Source: Simmondsia chinensis
Lineage: Eukaryota > Streptophyta > Magnoliopsida > Caryophyllales > Simmondsiaceae
DNA: 64,000 nt
Reading direction: 5' to 3'
NCBI GenBank assembly: GCA_018398585.1
Contig: JAGTTD010000010.1
Coordinates: 2,745,501 to 2,809,500, forward strand
Positions 1-11,089 of the stretch are shown here, piece after piece; position 1 is the first letter of the stretch; each line of letters opens with the position of its first letter. The notes below the pieces were generated by a model. It had not been told where the DNA came from. It saw only the letters and a program-made list of their open reading frames with translations, and did no database searches. The position numbers were made by a program, and so were the translations under genes.

Positions 1-474
1 CACAAAGGAATGAGTATCCCTTCGTTTGATAGGAGTAAATTGTTCCCTTGTAACAGTGTACTGTGTATTTCCGTAATTATGGCTCTCATTGGCAATATCA
101 TCTAACCGCTCCATGATCTTATTGATCTCTTGGGAAATAGTCAGCAAGTAGGGAGAAGGGAAGAAGTTATGGACCTTTCCAAGAAATCTATTTTTGTTAC
201 CCGTCTGCTGTTGAGAAAGAGTGTTAAATGCATCAAGCACATCTTCAGCTTCATAGACTGCATCCTGCAGCTTTTGGAGCCAATCACGTTCAGCATGGGT
301 AAGTACTCCCCTCTCATCCACGTCAAGGCACACAGCATGGATGGCAGAGAGGGTGCTTCGAAGCTTATTGATCTTCTTCTCAACACCCATCACAGATGCA
401 AAATCTTGTAGAATACGAGAATCAAGTACCGATATGAGGGTTTGAACAATAGTGAACACTGTTCCAGCATCCAT
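1..474 (-). CDS. CC-NLR disease-resistance protein, N-terminal part (runs off left edge)
   Basis: The minus strand from the ATG at 474 is open for 158 codons to the window edge. The translation starts MDAGTVFTIVQTL and is an Rx-type N-terminal coiled-coil domain, the signalling and sensor-binding part of cytoplasmic CC-NLR immune receptors. Visible marks are the first helix (ILQDFASVMGVEKKINKL), the helix with LSAIHAVCLDVDERG, the motif DWLQKLQDAVYEAEDVLDAF containing the family's EDVID-type motif (EDVLD), and a fourth helix with ISQEINKIMERLDDIA. The next in-frame stop upstream is at 601-603, and the ATG at 474 is the first one after it. The NB-ARC and LRR domains would lie left of the window, so intactness cannot be judged. 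The end resembles the RGA/R1 group of NLRs, but the exact subgroup is a guess. Confidence 0.9.
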   Translation of the reverse strand, partial: MDAGTVFTIVQTLISVLDSRILQDFASVMGVEKKINKLRSTLSAIHAVCLDVDERGVLTHAERDWLQKLQDAVYEAEDVLDAFNTLSQQQTGNKNRFLGKVHNFFPSPYLLTISQEINKIMERLDDIANESHNYGNTQYTVTREQFTPIKRRDTHSFV

Positions 475-1539
475 AGTTTGATGCCCAGAATCAGGGAACT
501 TAAGGAAAAATACAACGTAAGGGGCTTGGAGAAAAGATTGCTGTGAAATAACGATCGAGATGATTCTGAAAAATGTTCTAGGTGATTTTAAAAACTGAGT
601 CTACAAGATAAGCAATAAATAAATAAATACTGAGAATACAACAACAGCCACTAAAGACATTAGCAATGAAGTTTTTAGGAAACCTGAATTCTTCGATTCA
701 AGGGAACAGAAAGCATAAAGAAATCTAGGAGATGATTTATTAAACTTATTTAAATTGGTGTTCCAATCAACATGATATATAAACAATTCAAAGAGGATGA
801 ACAATGTTTAAAAGCAAGATTAGAAAAAGGAAAAAAGTTAGACCTTCATGATGGTCACTAAATAGATGGAAAAATAAAGGGTTTGTTAGGACCACCCAAC
901 AATCATAAATAAAAAGAGATTAGGAAGTAAAACAAAGAACTCCGGAATTTACATGGTTTGGCCAAAGCCTACATCCTCTTATAGGAAGCAAAATAATTTC
1001 ACTATTATGTGAACAGTAGATGAAGCAATTTTATGGTTACATAACCCTCACAACCCTATACAGAGCCCACACACTCTAAACCCTAGTGTGTTGTAGGCCT
1101 ATACCGGACTGACCCAATTTTCAACTTTATAAAACAAGGCCCATTAACCAGTCTCCACACCTAAACCCAACACACATGAATTTTTCTTTTTGATACTACC
1201 CAACACACGTGATGATCACTAAATGGATAAACAATGACTCAAATATTTTTCTATATGGCTTGGCTTGACCGTAGGGTCTATGAAGGGTCATCTTTTGCAA
1301 GTACTTTGATTGTTTTCCAAAAGCACAAACAAAGAGCCTGAGGCCTCTTTAGAAACAAGAACTTTACAGTTTTCTTGGAAATTTTTGATGGAAAATGGGA
1401 TAAGTTTTTCAAAAGACAAAGTTTTGAATTGAAGAAATTGGACAACAATTTCCTGCTTTTCCATATTCCATTTGAAAAGTTGGAAAATAGTTTGAAACTA
1501 TTCAAGAATGGCTCATTTAGGCTACAAGCTGTAAAGCTT
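475..1539. other. NLR upstream region, no recognised element
   Basis: This should hold the promoter and leader of the NLR gene. I see no coding exon, RNA gene or clear repeat. Short open frames here have no recognisable protein. Confidence 0.4.
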
Positions 1540-1815
1540 GACCTCCATTAGGCACAGGCTTGGCTCATTCAGCTAAGTAAGCCGGCTCGTGTTCGAAACA
1601 CTTCTAGTAAACATCTTGAGGGTGTAAGTCAACCGATCTGAGTTCGAGCTCGTGAGGCTCAAGGCTCGAGTCACAAGCATTTTGCTCAGCCTTGATTTGT
1701 CTCAAAGCTCTTTGAGCCAAGAGATTTTCAGCAGGGCTCGTTTCGAGCTCAAGCTCGACTCAACTTAGCCCAGTTGAGCTCGAACTTGGCTTGGTGAGCT
1801 TCTACTCAAGCTTGA
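1540..1815. repeat. GAGCTCGAG-rich dispersed repeat, hAT-MITE type
   Basis: Dense GAGCTCGA / AGCCAAGC words (ttcgagctcaagctcgac and variants), also found at 24930-25355 and 35358-35650. The later copies end in TAGGGTGTAAAC- or TAGGGGTGT-like termini typical of hAT-related nonautonomous elements. No clean ends or target duplication were found for this copy. Confidence 0.5.
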
Positions 1816-2060
1816 CTATTTTAAAGGATTAAGTTGATAAATGAATCAACAATTGTTTTATACACTGACATGCCCCCTCCGAATGCACATTGAGTGTGAA
1901 ACGTGGATAATGTATAGGCTTACATTATATCTTGGGCTGAAATTATACGAGTGGAAGTTGTTGGAATCGAACTCGTGACCTCTCAGTCAACAAGTCAAGA
2001 AGCCCCTCTAACACTATGTCAAGAAACAAACCATCCCAAAATTTAAGCTAGCAAGCCTTT
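1816..2060 (-). repeat. tRNA-related SINE-like repeat
   Basis: Read on the minus strand it contains GAGGTCACGAGTTCGA, a Pol III box-B-like sequence, followed by a body ending near a TTAAGTTGATAAATGAA word. The same arrangement recurs twice at 7130-7590. Boundaries are approximate. Confidence 0.45.
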
Positions 2061-2629
2061 TGGCCGAATCCATGGAATTGGCACATTCGAGATCCAGATA
2101 TAAAACCCAAGGAGGATTTCATCCTAAAACCAACTGGCAATAGATGAAGTCACTAGACTTATATATTGATTTTTTCACTCTCACAACTCTAATGTGGGAT
2201 TCTTATGTTAGACTCACATGTGGAGTTCTCGATTGTAAAGGTCCAATAATGATTGTATACTCAAACAAGCCTCTCCTCTCGGCAATACCCTCAATTTTTC
2301 CGTTTCTCGTTGACAACTTGTTTGAGTAACATCAATGGATAGTATTTACAGGAATTAAGAAACAATTTCAAATTCAAAAAAACAAAACAGAATTTGAACC
2401 GAAAAATAGAATGTTAATCTAGATGAATTACCTGCATTGATCGAAATGAAGAGCAAATTTGGGACTTATCCTGGGACTCAAACAACGCCATTTTTGGCCT
2501 TGGAGATCGACTTGAATTGTGAAGTTAACATAGATCGAGAGACAAAGTAGATCACGGAAATTAGAGTTTGGATGATCTTGAGTTCAAGTAACGATAGAAA
2601 CTCAAAGCTCAATGTCAACACAAATTATT
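2061..2629. other. Unassigned intergenic DNA
   Basis: Short unrecognised open frame at 2144-2329 and mixed-composition sequence. Nothing supportable. Confidence 0.3.
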
Positions 2630-3162
2630 TATATTTTAGTACCCTAATATTTTCAAAACTAATAAAAAAACTTTAACCTTTTTGAATTATGGAAAAGGTC
2701 TTTATATTTTTGTCGTATTAATAAAAAAGTCCTTAATTTTTTATTGCATTGACAAAAAGGCTTCTGTTTAATGTAATGATGTCATTTTTACTTGACATAA
2801 CTGATATGAAAGCTATGTTTTTGTCAATGCCACAGTAAAATGATAAAAATATTCTTTAATAACCATATTTTGAAATAAATTAAGTGAACATAGATAGTTT
2901 CTATATAACATGACATCTCGAATTTTGTGCTTATAAAATAATAATAAGGATGTTAAAGTGTACTATTGGTCATTTTATTGTAGTATTAATAAAAAACAAT
3001 TTCATGTTAGCTCTGTCAATAGAAAATGACGTCATCATGCTTGAAAGGGGCTTTTTTATTGATACGATAAAAACTTAGAGGCCTTTTTAATAATTCAAAA
3101 ATGTTAGGATCCTTCTTATTATTTCAAAAATGTCGGAGTACTCAAATGTAAATAATCCAAAT
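2630..3162. mobile_element. Long-TIR foldback MITE
   Basis: The left arm (including ggtctttatatttttgtcg tattaataaaaaag) and the right arm (cttttttattgatacgataaaaacttagaggcc) are diverged inverted copies over about 110 bp. No coding capacity is visible. The superfamily is unclear because no target duplication was identified. Confidence 0.55.
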
Positions 3163-3221
3163 TTTTATCAATGAGAAATTGAGTAATTTAGGCCATTAAT
3201 GTTAATAAAGCAATATTCCCA

Positions 3222-3430
3222 ATATTCCAAGACTCGCACCTAAGCAGGGTCGGGGTGAATGTACATAGCCTTCCTCCTTCAGGATGAAGGGAGACTGTTT
3301 CCAAGTACCTCGAACCTGAGGGATACAACACGAAGACTTTTAAGGAGGTCACCCATCTTGGTACTACTCTCACCCGAGCACAGTTAAGTTCAGAGTTTTA
3401 ATAGGATCTGGTGCTTGCATGTTGGTACCC
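3222..3430 (-). mobile_element. 5S rRNA-headed SINE, copy 1
   Basis: In minus-strand sense, 3430-3321 matches 5S rRNA for nearly its whole length, including GATGGGTGACC (the box C region) and an ACTTAACTGTGCTC stretch diverged from box A. It is joined to an Au/Angio-SINE-like tail at 3320-3222 (ggctgtttcc-like, tacatagcc, agcagggtc words). It is too interrupted and chimaeric to be a functional 5S gene. Confidence 0.8.
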
Positions 3431-4255
3431 TCATAAATTAGGGTATTAATTTAGTTAAAAGGTGTAAAAATAATTTAAAATTTTAAATCATTAATAAACA
3501 TGATTTATTCTTTTCACGTGATAAAATTATTATTTTTTGTTTTTGAAAAATTAACACATTGCTATGAAATTTTAATCCTATAATTAATGTATTGTGTTTT
3601 AGTTTGAGGATATTGTATAAATTTTACAAAAAAATTATAATAATGTATTTTTTTATTATCTCAAAATAAAATAAATTATTTACAACTTTTTAATACTCCT
3701 TATCACGTGTCCCTTAATATTCCCAAAAAAAAAAAAAATCATGTGCCCTTTGAACAAAGGACACATGCTAAAATATTCTTTTTTTTAATTTATTCAAATT
3801 AATTTTTTATTTTTATTTAATCGTTAGTCATGCTTGTGGAGAGTGACGAGTATAGCAATCCTTGAAAACAAAAGAGCTGATGGTAGGTGGGGGTGTGAAA
3901 ACAAGTAAATAAGTTATATTGGTAAAGATTTAATACTAATGTAATTTTTTAAAACACTTTTATGAAATAAGTTAAGAAAAAAATCAAGTTTTGCATCTTT
4001 TTTCTGCTTAGTTATAAAATAATTTTTTTATCTTTCTATTTAAGATATGAAAAAAAGTAAAAAAAGATATTATATGTTAACCAAATGCAGACCTTATAGC
4101 CAAAAATAATTTTTTTACAGCTTTAAACTATTAAAAAGTTGAAACAAACACAGCAGAAGGATAAAGCATTGCACCCATGCCTTATCCATGGCAAACATTA
4201 CCACATGCGCTCAATTTATATCTATCCCAATTCTAATGATTTTTTTTTTGTTAAC
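3431..4255. other. AT-rich intergenic DNA
   Basis: Long A/T runs and no recognisable exon or repeat boundary. Confidence 0.35.
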
Positions 4256-4259
4256 TGTG

Positions 4260-4900
4260 TAAAAGACTAAGAGTAAAGAGAGTTAAATAAGTTACTATAA
4301 TTTTATAATTGGGTAAAATGTAAGAATAAAAGGAGTTATAATTAAAATAAAAGTAAAACTGTCCAAATATTTAAAATACCCTCCTTTACTCCCAAATTTG
4401 AGTTAAAGAAAAATAAGGCTAAAAGTGAGTTGCAAATTATTATTTTTTTTTTAAATAAAGTGTAATAGAGGGTTTACTCTTAAAAACAATTTGCTAAACA
4501 AACATAAATTTTTACTTCCCATTATTATTACCCTCGTAACAAAACTAAATAAAACCAATTTCTTATTTGATAATAGAGTAAAGAGGAGTAAAAAAGGGTA
4601 AAGAGGAGAACGATAAGGTAATATCATAACCTTATTTAAATATATCAAATTAAGAAGGGTAAGGATAAAAAATAGTAAATAAGTTACCCTTATTTGATAA
4701 TTGAGTAAATGAGTAAGGGTCAAGAGAGTTATAATTAAAATAAGAATTATTAAAATTTTTTAAAATCTTACCCTGCCTACAATTTCTCCCAAATTAAGGG
4801 TTAAAGAAAATAAAGGTAAAGGACAAGTAAAATAATGTAAGTTTTTACCCTCTATTATTCTCTATTATCTTTAAAAAAGTTATCAAATAAAGTTAAGAAT
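4260..4900. mobile_element. Two diverged copies of an AT-rich MITE
   Basis: Copy one (about 4260-4470) and copy two (4689-4895) share words such as gagttataattaaaataa and the TTTACCCTCT/AGAGGGTTTAC region. Copy two has terminal inverted words CTTATTTGATAA at 4689 and TTATCAAATAAAG at its right end. A third fragment starts near 4562. Nonautonomous and AT-rich. Confidence 0.5.
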
Positions 4901-4924
4901 TTATCTTTCTTTATTCTTACCTCC

Positions 4925-5290
4925 GTTTATCATGTTTACTCCGTTGCCAAAGAGGGGTACGGCAATGAGATTTACCTGCCCTACAAAAACTTGGATCTAG
5001 CAGGCCCGATCTGCACGAAGCGTGCCTTAGCAAAAAGTGGGCCAAGCCCAATTTTTCAAAAGCCCAAAATTCACTGAATTTGCAATCAAGTCCCAATAAA
5101 TTAACACAAGTCGAGATAGATAAGGCTCTATGGTTGCATTGTTGGTGAGAGAGAGAGAGAGAGTTGCTTGGTTCATCTGGGGGTTTTGCAAAGCGGAGTG
5201 CTCAGCTTTGGATTCTGCCATGTCTGAATTCTCGCTACGATCTTTGAATTGAAGTGTGAGCTGGTGAGCTTCAAAGGTGAGCAGTCATCT
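4925..5290 (+). promoter_or_regulatory. Possible promoter and noncoding first exon of the mTERF gene
   Basis: Three GCCCA/TGGGC motifs (gtgggccaagccca, aaagccca) at 5036-5070 resemble plant site-II promoter elements common upstream of genes for organelle proteins. They precede a (GA)n tract and a segment ending caaag|gtgagc at about 5275, a plausible 5' splice donor. The matching acceptor tttcag lies at 8529-8534, just upstream of the mTERF ATG. A 3.2-kb leader intron is an inference. Confidence 0.3.
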
Positions 5291-5347
5291 TCGATGGGGG
5301 TTTGAGCCCTGAATCAATTTGTATGTTAACTGGTAGCACTTAACTGC

Positions 5348-5509
5348 TTTGTTTTAACTTGGATTTTGTAAATATTATTCTGTCTTTGCTTTTTATGGTT
5401 GGGAGTCCTTCGGAAACAGGGTGGTAAGGATGCGTACATTCCAGTCTCCGCAGGCCCTGCTTTGGCCGGAGCCTCGTTGAGGCACTGGGCAGTTGTTGTT
5501 GGTGGTGGA
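5348..5509 (+). mobile_element. Angio/Au-type SINE
   Basis: Contains cttcggaaacagggtgg, aaggatgcgtaca, gcctcgttgaggcactggg and a GTTGTTGTTGG tail, the standard order of Au-type SINE 3' ends. It is flanked by 13-bp near-perfect duplications: AGCACTTAACTGC (5335-5347) and AGCACTTAATTGC (5510-5522). Confidence 0.8.
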
Positions 5510-5672
5510 AGCACTTAATTGCGGATGATGTTAACAGTAAGAATTTGGCATCGCAATGCTTGAATCATTTGCAGTTTTTGAATTTTGAGCTGCAAAATTT
5601 TAGTATGTTTGTGGTTCGGTTTCTCGGGGTAGCATTCTTGGTTTGCTTGGAGCGTTCTTCATTTTCTGTCTC

Positions 5673-7079
5673 TAGTGATCAAAGACATGTACAAAGATGC
5701 ACTAACTAATGTGCGTACAACGGCAGGGAGACAGACGCTTTCCCCATTACAGTTGGGGTACATCAAGGACCAGCTTTGAATCCCTTTCTGTTCATTCTGG
5801 TTATAGATGAGCTCACTAGGCATATTCAAGGGGACGTGCCTTGGTGCATGCTCTTCACAGATTATGTAGTCCTACTGGAGGGAGTCTAGGGAGGAAGTGA
5901 ATGAGAAACTAGAACCTTGGAGAAGGGTCTTGGAATCGAAAGGTCTAAGACTCAATAGATCGAAGACCGATTATATGGAACTCAAGTTCGGTACCTCTAC
6001 CAGGCCAAGCATAGGAGACATTGAGATTGGATCGGAGAGCATACCGTAGAAAGAGTGCTTTAAATACTTGGGTTCCATGGTGCAACAAGACGGCAAAGTG
6101 GACACAGATGTCAACAACCGGATTAAAGTGGGTTGGCATAAATGGAGAATGGCGTCTGCAGTACTATGCGACATGACGTTCCTATTAAAATTAAAAGGAA
6201 AATATTATAAGACGGTTGTGAGACCGGTTATGTCGTACGGGGCGGAGTGCTGGCCAGCTAAGCATGATCACATGTAGAAGTTGAAGGTGGCGGAGATGAG
6301 GATGCTGAGATGGATGTGTGGACAGACAAGGAAGGATAAGATAAAAAATGAAGTTATAAGAAGTAAAGTATTGAAGATAAATTGAGGGAGCAATATTTGC
6401 AGTGGTTTCGGCATGTTAAGAGGAGATTGACCATTGCCCCTATCAGGAGGTGTGAACAACCCTATATTACAGACGGGAATAGGGGGAGAGGATGGCCAAA
6501 GAAGAGCTGGATGGAGGCAATTCGACAGGACCTCTCCTATCTCAACTTAAACGAGGAGATGGCCTTAGATAGAGCTCAGTGGAGGATTAGTATAGATGTA
6601 ACCGATATAGCAGTTTAGGGTCTAGGAGCACTTCTAAGCTAGTACTTAGGACCCGAGGCTTTTTGTAGGCTTGCTTGACTTTTACACATTGTTGCTGTAT
6701 GCTGGTTGCTTCATGTTCTTATTGTTTGTCGCATTGTTTGTTATTTTGTTTGTTGCCTTGTTGCTCTAATGCATTCTCGTTGCTTCATAATATCTATATG
6801 CTTGTTATGCAGATATGTTGATATGTAGCATTATGTTTACTCATACTTCTTGATGACTGTATGCTCTTTGCATTGATGCGGCCATGCTATTCATGCTTTT
6901 GGTGCTTTTCAACTATCTCAGGTTTGGGGTCCTCGAAAAGAGCCTCTCGTTAGGGTATCACCCCGAAGGGATAAGCTGCGTACATCATCCCCCCCCCCCC
7001 CCCCAAAAAAAAAAAAAAAGAAACCCTGCTTATGCGGGAGCCCTTGAGGCACTAGGTATGCTGTTGTTGTAGTAGTGAT
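5673..7079 (+). mobile_element. RTE-clade LINE, 5'-truncated and degenerate, with SINE-like 3' end
   Basis: Starting at about 5680, the plus strand encodes broken pieces of an RTE reverse transcriptase: the IKDMYKDA start, the region aligned with LDELTRHIQ and VPWCMLF-TD-VV (the catalytic YADD region, now TDY), then [40 protein letters not shown] and RGWPKKSWMEAIRQDLSYLN, up to a stop near 6617. Several stops and shifts interrupt it. The 3' UTR (TTGTTGCTGTATGCTGG...) runs into a sequence at 6925-7072 that matches the Angio-SINE tail (ctcgaaaagagcctctcg, aagctgcgtacat, gagcccttgaggcactagg, TTGTTGTTG). TAGTGAT occurs at both ends (5673-5679, 7073-7079), a possible 7-bp target duplication. Confidence 0.85.
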
Positions 7080-7129
7080 TTTCTTCGTTTTGGTCTGTTA
7101 AGGAACTAATTATACCAAAAGCTTCAGGA

Positions 7130-7590
7130 AATTGTTAAGGCATAGGAACATTTGTATACTCTAACATGTTATCTCACATGATTGGGTTTCAAGTGTAGAT
7201 AGTGCATAAGTCTATCTTACGCCTTTTGCTTGAATGATATAATATTGAGATTGGCAGCTATTAGGATTTAAATTTGTGACCTTTTGGTCAACAAGACTTT
7301 CATACAATATAAATGAACCAACTACCCCTAAAGCTTAAGTTGATAGATGAAGGTCAAAGAATGGTTTTACACACTCACATGCTTTTCACGTGAAGGTGCA
7401 ATGGGCTTGAAGAGTGGATGGTGCATAAGTCCATTTTATACCTTGTGTAGAAATTATATCAATATTGAGAGTGTTGACTCTTGGGGTTTCAATTCGCAAC
7501 GTCACAATCAACAAGGCTTTGATATTAAGCTAAGGAACTAACTGGCCCTAAATCTTAAGTTGATATGTGAAGGTTCATGAATGGATTTAT
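7130..7590 (-). repeat. Two tandem copies of the tRNA-related repeat
   Basis: Two head-to-tail copies share cttaagttgatagatgaagg, a GTGCATAAGTC..TTTTATACC body and a box-B-like complement (ggatttaaatttgtgacc; ggtttcaattcgcaacg). Same family as 1816-2060. The repeat word at the boundary (ccctaaagcttaagttgat) recurs at 7325 and 7547. Confidence 0.5.
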
Positions 7591-8049
7591 AGTGTAACAT
7601 AATACCTTATTCCACACTTTTTCTGTTGGGTTTTGCAAATAAGCTGTGTTTGATCAATCTTTTGCCGCTACATGTCCATTACAACAATCAAACATGAGAA
7701 ATGGTTTCATGTTATCGTAGCACTGTATCTGCCTTTGTTAATGGCTATGGTGGACTTGGACATGGCCGGTACCACCATATGTTTGCCCCTGCATGTTTGA
7801 ATATGTGATATTTTAGTTCTTGGCCTCTAAGATGTGAATAGTTTGTGCTTTAATTGATGTGAAATCAGGTTTATTTGCGTTGCCAGTAGGTGGGCACCTA
7901 GCTGGTGCGCTCTTGGCAGAAGTGCAGTATGAGCTTTTATGAGGAAGGCGTAAGACTGCTACATTTTTTGTGGGCATTTGGTGTTGTAAAATCCTTCTTG
8001 GACATCATTTAAATATCGAATAGTGTTTAGTTTTTATTTTACATATAGT
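7591..8049. other. Unassigned intergenic DNA
   Basis: No exon, RNA gene or repeat recognised. If the proposed leader intron is real, this lies inside it. Confidence 0.3.
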
Positions 8050-8215
8050 GAGGAATCCATTTGAACTGTACAAGGGGATAACCCTCCACGAGAACCCCCT
8101 AAACCTACACTCCATGATGAAGGTGGGATTCGATCTCAAATTTTGGGCATCACGTATTAGAGACTTTTTCAATTGAGCTAGCTAGCACCTTCAATAGAGC
8201 GTTAAATCCTATCTT
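8050..8215 (-). mobile_element. tRNA-headed SINE
   Basis: The minus strand reads ggtgctagctagctcaattg (box-A-like) and then gagatcgaatccca (box B), about 45 nt apart, as in tRNA-derived SINE heads. The 3' end is not precisely visible. Confidence 0.5.
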
Positions 8216-8380
8216 GAATAATCCTCGGTGTTATACAATGATATTTTGCCATGGAATTGGATACTATGTTTGAATTGATATGCTTACTTCACTAAATGTG
8301 TATTATTACCCATCCCCATGATAATAGGAGCTTAGTTAGGCAGTATTATTTGGTCCTTTTATGTTTATCGTCATCAAAGT

Positions 8381-8490
8381 TGTCTCCAGCCTTTGGTCTA
8401 GTGATAAGAACACTAGCTGGGTCCAAGCTACAGGGCAAGAGGCCTTGGACTCAAAACCCGTCTCCCCTAACCCAATTTACTTACCAAAAG
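8381..8490 (+). mobile_element. tRNA-headed SINE next to the mTERF gene
   Basis: ctttggtctagtgataaga resembles box A, and ccttggactcaaaacccg resembles box B about 35 nt later, followed by ccctaaccca and an A-rich end. It lies about 50 bp before the mTERF start. Confidence 0.45.
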
Positions 8491-8539
8491 AGAAGAGAAA
8501 AAGAAAATTGAAGTTGTTGAATTGTGCTTTTCAGGCAAT

Positions 8540-9526
8540 ATGGAGGTTAGCAGTACCCAAAATGGTGGTGGAATTCTGTGGTTCTTCAGGGACAAAGGGT
8601 TTGATGATAAGATCATCCATGACATGTTTAGAAGGTGCAAGCGCCTAGAAACCGCCGAAGAAGAACGAGCCTCCCAAAACTGGTCATATTTGAAAAGCAT
8701 CGGGATCCAAGAAAGAAAACTACCATCTGTCGTTAGAAAGTGCCCGAAAATCCTCACGTTTGGCGTTGATGAGACCCTGGAACCCATGGTTCAGTGCCTT
8801 AAAACGCTGGCAACGAAACCCGAAGAAGTTGCGTCCGCTATAATCAAATTTCCATACATATTCTCTCACAGTGCGGAAGGTAAACTTTGCCCTTTGTTAG
8901 GTTTCTTTGAAGCACTTGGCATTCCTGAGAAGCAGATTGGTAAAATGGTATTGCTCAATCCTAGAATGGTCAGTTATAGCATAGATCCAAAGCTTACTCA
9001 GCTCGTCAATTTCCTTACCAGACTCGGTCTAAATGAAGATGGTATGATCGGGAAAATGTTGGCAAAAAACCCGTTTATAATGGGATACAATGTGGAAAAG
9101 CGGCTCCAACCCACCGCAGATTTTCTGATAAAAATTGGCCTGACAAAGGCACATCTTCAGAAAGTTGCAGTGAGTTACCCTGAGGTTTTATGTAGGGACG
9201 TAGACAAGGTTCTTAAACAGAATTTCGCGTATCTAAAGAGCTCGGGTTTTGATGATAGGCAGATAGCGAATCTGGTATCAGGTTATCCTCCTATACTGAT
9301 CAAAAGCATCCAGAACTCATTGCAACCGAAGATGAAGTTCTTGGTTGAGGTAATGGGAAGAAGGATTGAAGAAGTTGTTGCGTACCCTGAATTCTTTCGA
9401 CACGGTTTGAAGAAAAGCTTAGAGTTAAGGCAAAGGATATTGGCACGGAAGAATGTCGAATGTAGCTTAAACGAGATGCTCTACTTCAATCGAAAGAAGT
9501 TCTGTTTGAAGTACGGCGTGACATAG
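8540..9526 (+). CDS. MTERF6: mTERF-family organelle protein, mTERF6/PDE191 orthologue
   Basis: A 328-residue protein made almost entirely of mTERF repeats. These are paired helices with a conserved proline, seen here as KCPKILTFGVDETL, KFPYIFSHSAEGKL, LNPRMVSYSIDPKL, KNPFIMGYNVEKRL, SYPEVLCRDVDKVL and GYPPILIKSIQNSL. The motifs ILWFFRDKGFDDK and YLKSIGIQERKLPSVV and the ending YPEFFRHGLKKSLELR identify the mTERF6 (At4g38160) lineage. In Arabidopsis that nucleic-acid-binding protein acts in chloroplasts and mitochondria and is needed for maturation of plastid tRNA-Ile. The length matches the family (about 333 aa). The ATG at 8540 is chosen because the six codons before it lack an ATG and include a strong acceptor, tgcttttcag, implying a noncoding upstream exon. 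There is no intron in the coding region and no obvious transit peptide, as in the Arabidopsis protein. Confidence 0.93.
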   Translation: MEVSSTQNGGGILWFFRDKGFDDKIIHDMFRRCKRLETAEEERASQNWSYLKSIGIQERKLPSVVRKCPKILTFGVDETLEPMVQCLKTLATKPEEVASAIIKFPYIFSHSAEGKLCPLLGFFEALGIPEKQIGKMVLLNPRMVSYSIDPKLTQLVNFLTRLGLNEDGMIGKMLAKNPFIMGYNVEKRLQPTADFLIKIGLTKAHLQKVAVSYPEVLCRDVDKVLKQNFAYLKSSGFDDRQIANLVSGYPPILIKSIQNSLQPKMKFLVEVMGRRIEEVVAYPEFFRHGLKKSLELRQRILARKNVECSLNEMLYFNRKKFCLKYGVT

Positions 9527-9827
9527 GAATTCGCGTAAGGTAAACCTGTAACTTTTTTGTTCTTCTGTTATCATTTTGGTACATTTGGATCTTGTGTAAG
9601 TCTAATTTGATCTTGTGGGATTATATTGTTGGGTGTATTTCAAGTACTATAATGGGAAGCATCTTTTTGCATTAATCTTGTGTTATCTTGTGTACTTTGT
9701 GTTCTAGCCGCATTGATCTTTCGGTTTGTTTTGGTGTTACTTTTCCTGTCCGCATCGTTGTCAAGGAATCAGCTATTCTAAACTCTTAAGAAGTTGTATA
9801 AAAGCTCACGAATGATTTTATATTTTT
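9527..9827 (+). other. mTERF 3' flank
   Basis: T-rich sequence that should include the 3' UTR. No unambiguous poly(A) signal was chosen. Confidence 0.35.
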
Positions 9828-10560
9828 TAACTTTGGCTTTGTTTGGCATCTGTAATTGAAATTAGGGTGTGGGATTGCATTTTAATTTCCAATTCTGATA
9901 AAATTGAAATTCTATTAGTTAGTTAATGAAATAGATTAAAGGCCAAAATGAATCAAATTCTATTGTCTGAGTCGTCATAGGTTTGGGCCAATTGGGTTGG
10001 AGTATTTTGAGTTGTGGGTTAGTTCAGTCAGGCTGGATCATTTTGAGTTCGAGTTATCTTGAGTTTTGGGCCAACTCGGGTGTAGCTTTAGTTGGATTGG
10101 GTCATTTCATGTTCAAGCCATCTTGGGATTTTGGGTAATCGGGTTGGGTCATTTCGGGAGTTAGGCTACCACAGGTCGGATTTGAGTTATACTCTTTAAT
10201 TTTGGATTTGTTGGCATTTATAACTGATATTAGATTGTGGAATTGTAATTTCAATTTCAATTATGATGGAATTGAAATTCTATTGGTTAGTTAATCAAAT
10301 AAATCAAAATCAAAATGAATCAAATTCCGTTGTCGAGTCATTATGGATTTTGGGTCAATTGGGTTGGAGCATTTCGAGTTGTGGGTTAGCTAGGATTGGG
10401 CTAGATCACTTTGAGTTCAAGTTGGGTCAACTAAAACAGCTTTAGTTGGATTGGGTCATTTCATGTTCAATCCATTTTGGGTAATCAGGTTGGGTCATTT
10501 TCAGAGTTAGCTTAGCACAGGTTGGATTTGAGTTGATATAGATCATTTCGAGTTTTGTGT
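9828..10560. repeat. Tandem duplication of a 360-bp unit
   Basis: Unit 1 (about 9828-10190) and unit 2 (about 10193-10560) both run from ttggctttgtttggcat / ttggatttgttggcat through gaattgaaattctatt, caattgggttggag, gctttagttggattgggt and ttcatgttcaa to acaggt(c/t)gga. Inside each, ttgggtcatttcgagtt-like words recur as a degenerate minisatellite. No protein-coding role is seen. Confidence 0.75.
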
Positions 10561-11089
10561 CAAATTTAAGTCGGTGTTGCTTTTGGTTTCAATCATCTTG
10601 AGTTTTAAGTTAATCAAGTTGTGTATTTAAGATTTTAGGTAAGTAAAGTGAATATGGAATTGCAATTTCGTTCCCCTACCTTAATAAATTGAAATATATG
10701 ATATTTAATTATGTAGATTAAGCAATGGAGTTGCAATACCAATTTTGAATAGGTGAACAAAACAAAAAAATTGTAATTCTTGATCCCGATTCTAGTTTCT
10801 CCCTCAATTCCAAACATCAATTTCATACGTTGAACACAACGGTCTAATTCGATTTGATTTTGATATTTGGTACCCCTTGGTGTCAGCTGCAGAAAGATGT
10901 GTCAAGGTTTTACGCTCGTTGCATCTATATATCAATTAATCTCGAAAGGAAATCTTACTCTTCGTTCCTATAGCATTAGAATGAAAGAATTTAGCGAATT
11001 AGTGCGTACATAAAACTTAAAACGATCCAATTTGTCCAAAACATTGAACCCTTTTGATCAATAATTATTCATTTATACGAGAGGAACAA
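10561..11089. other. Unassigned intergenic DNA
   Basis: Includes the 3' flank of the S-protein homologue. Nothing else recognised. Confidence 0.3.
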
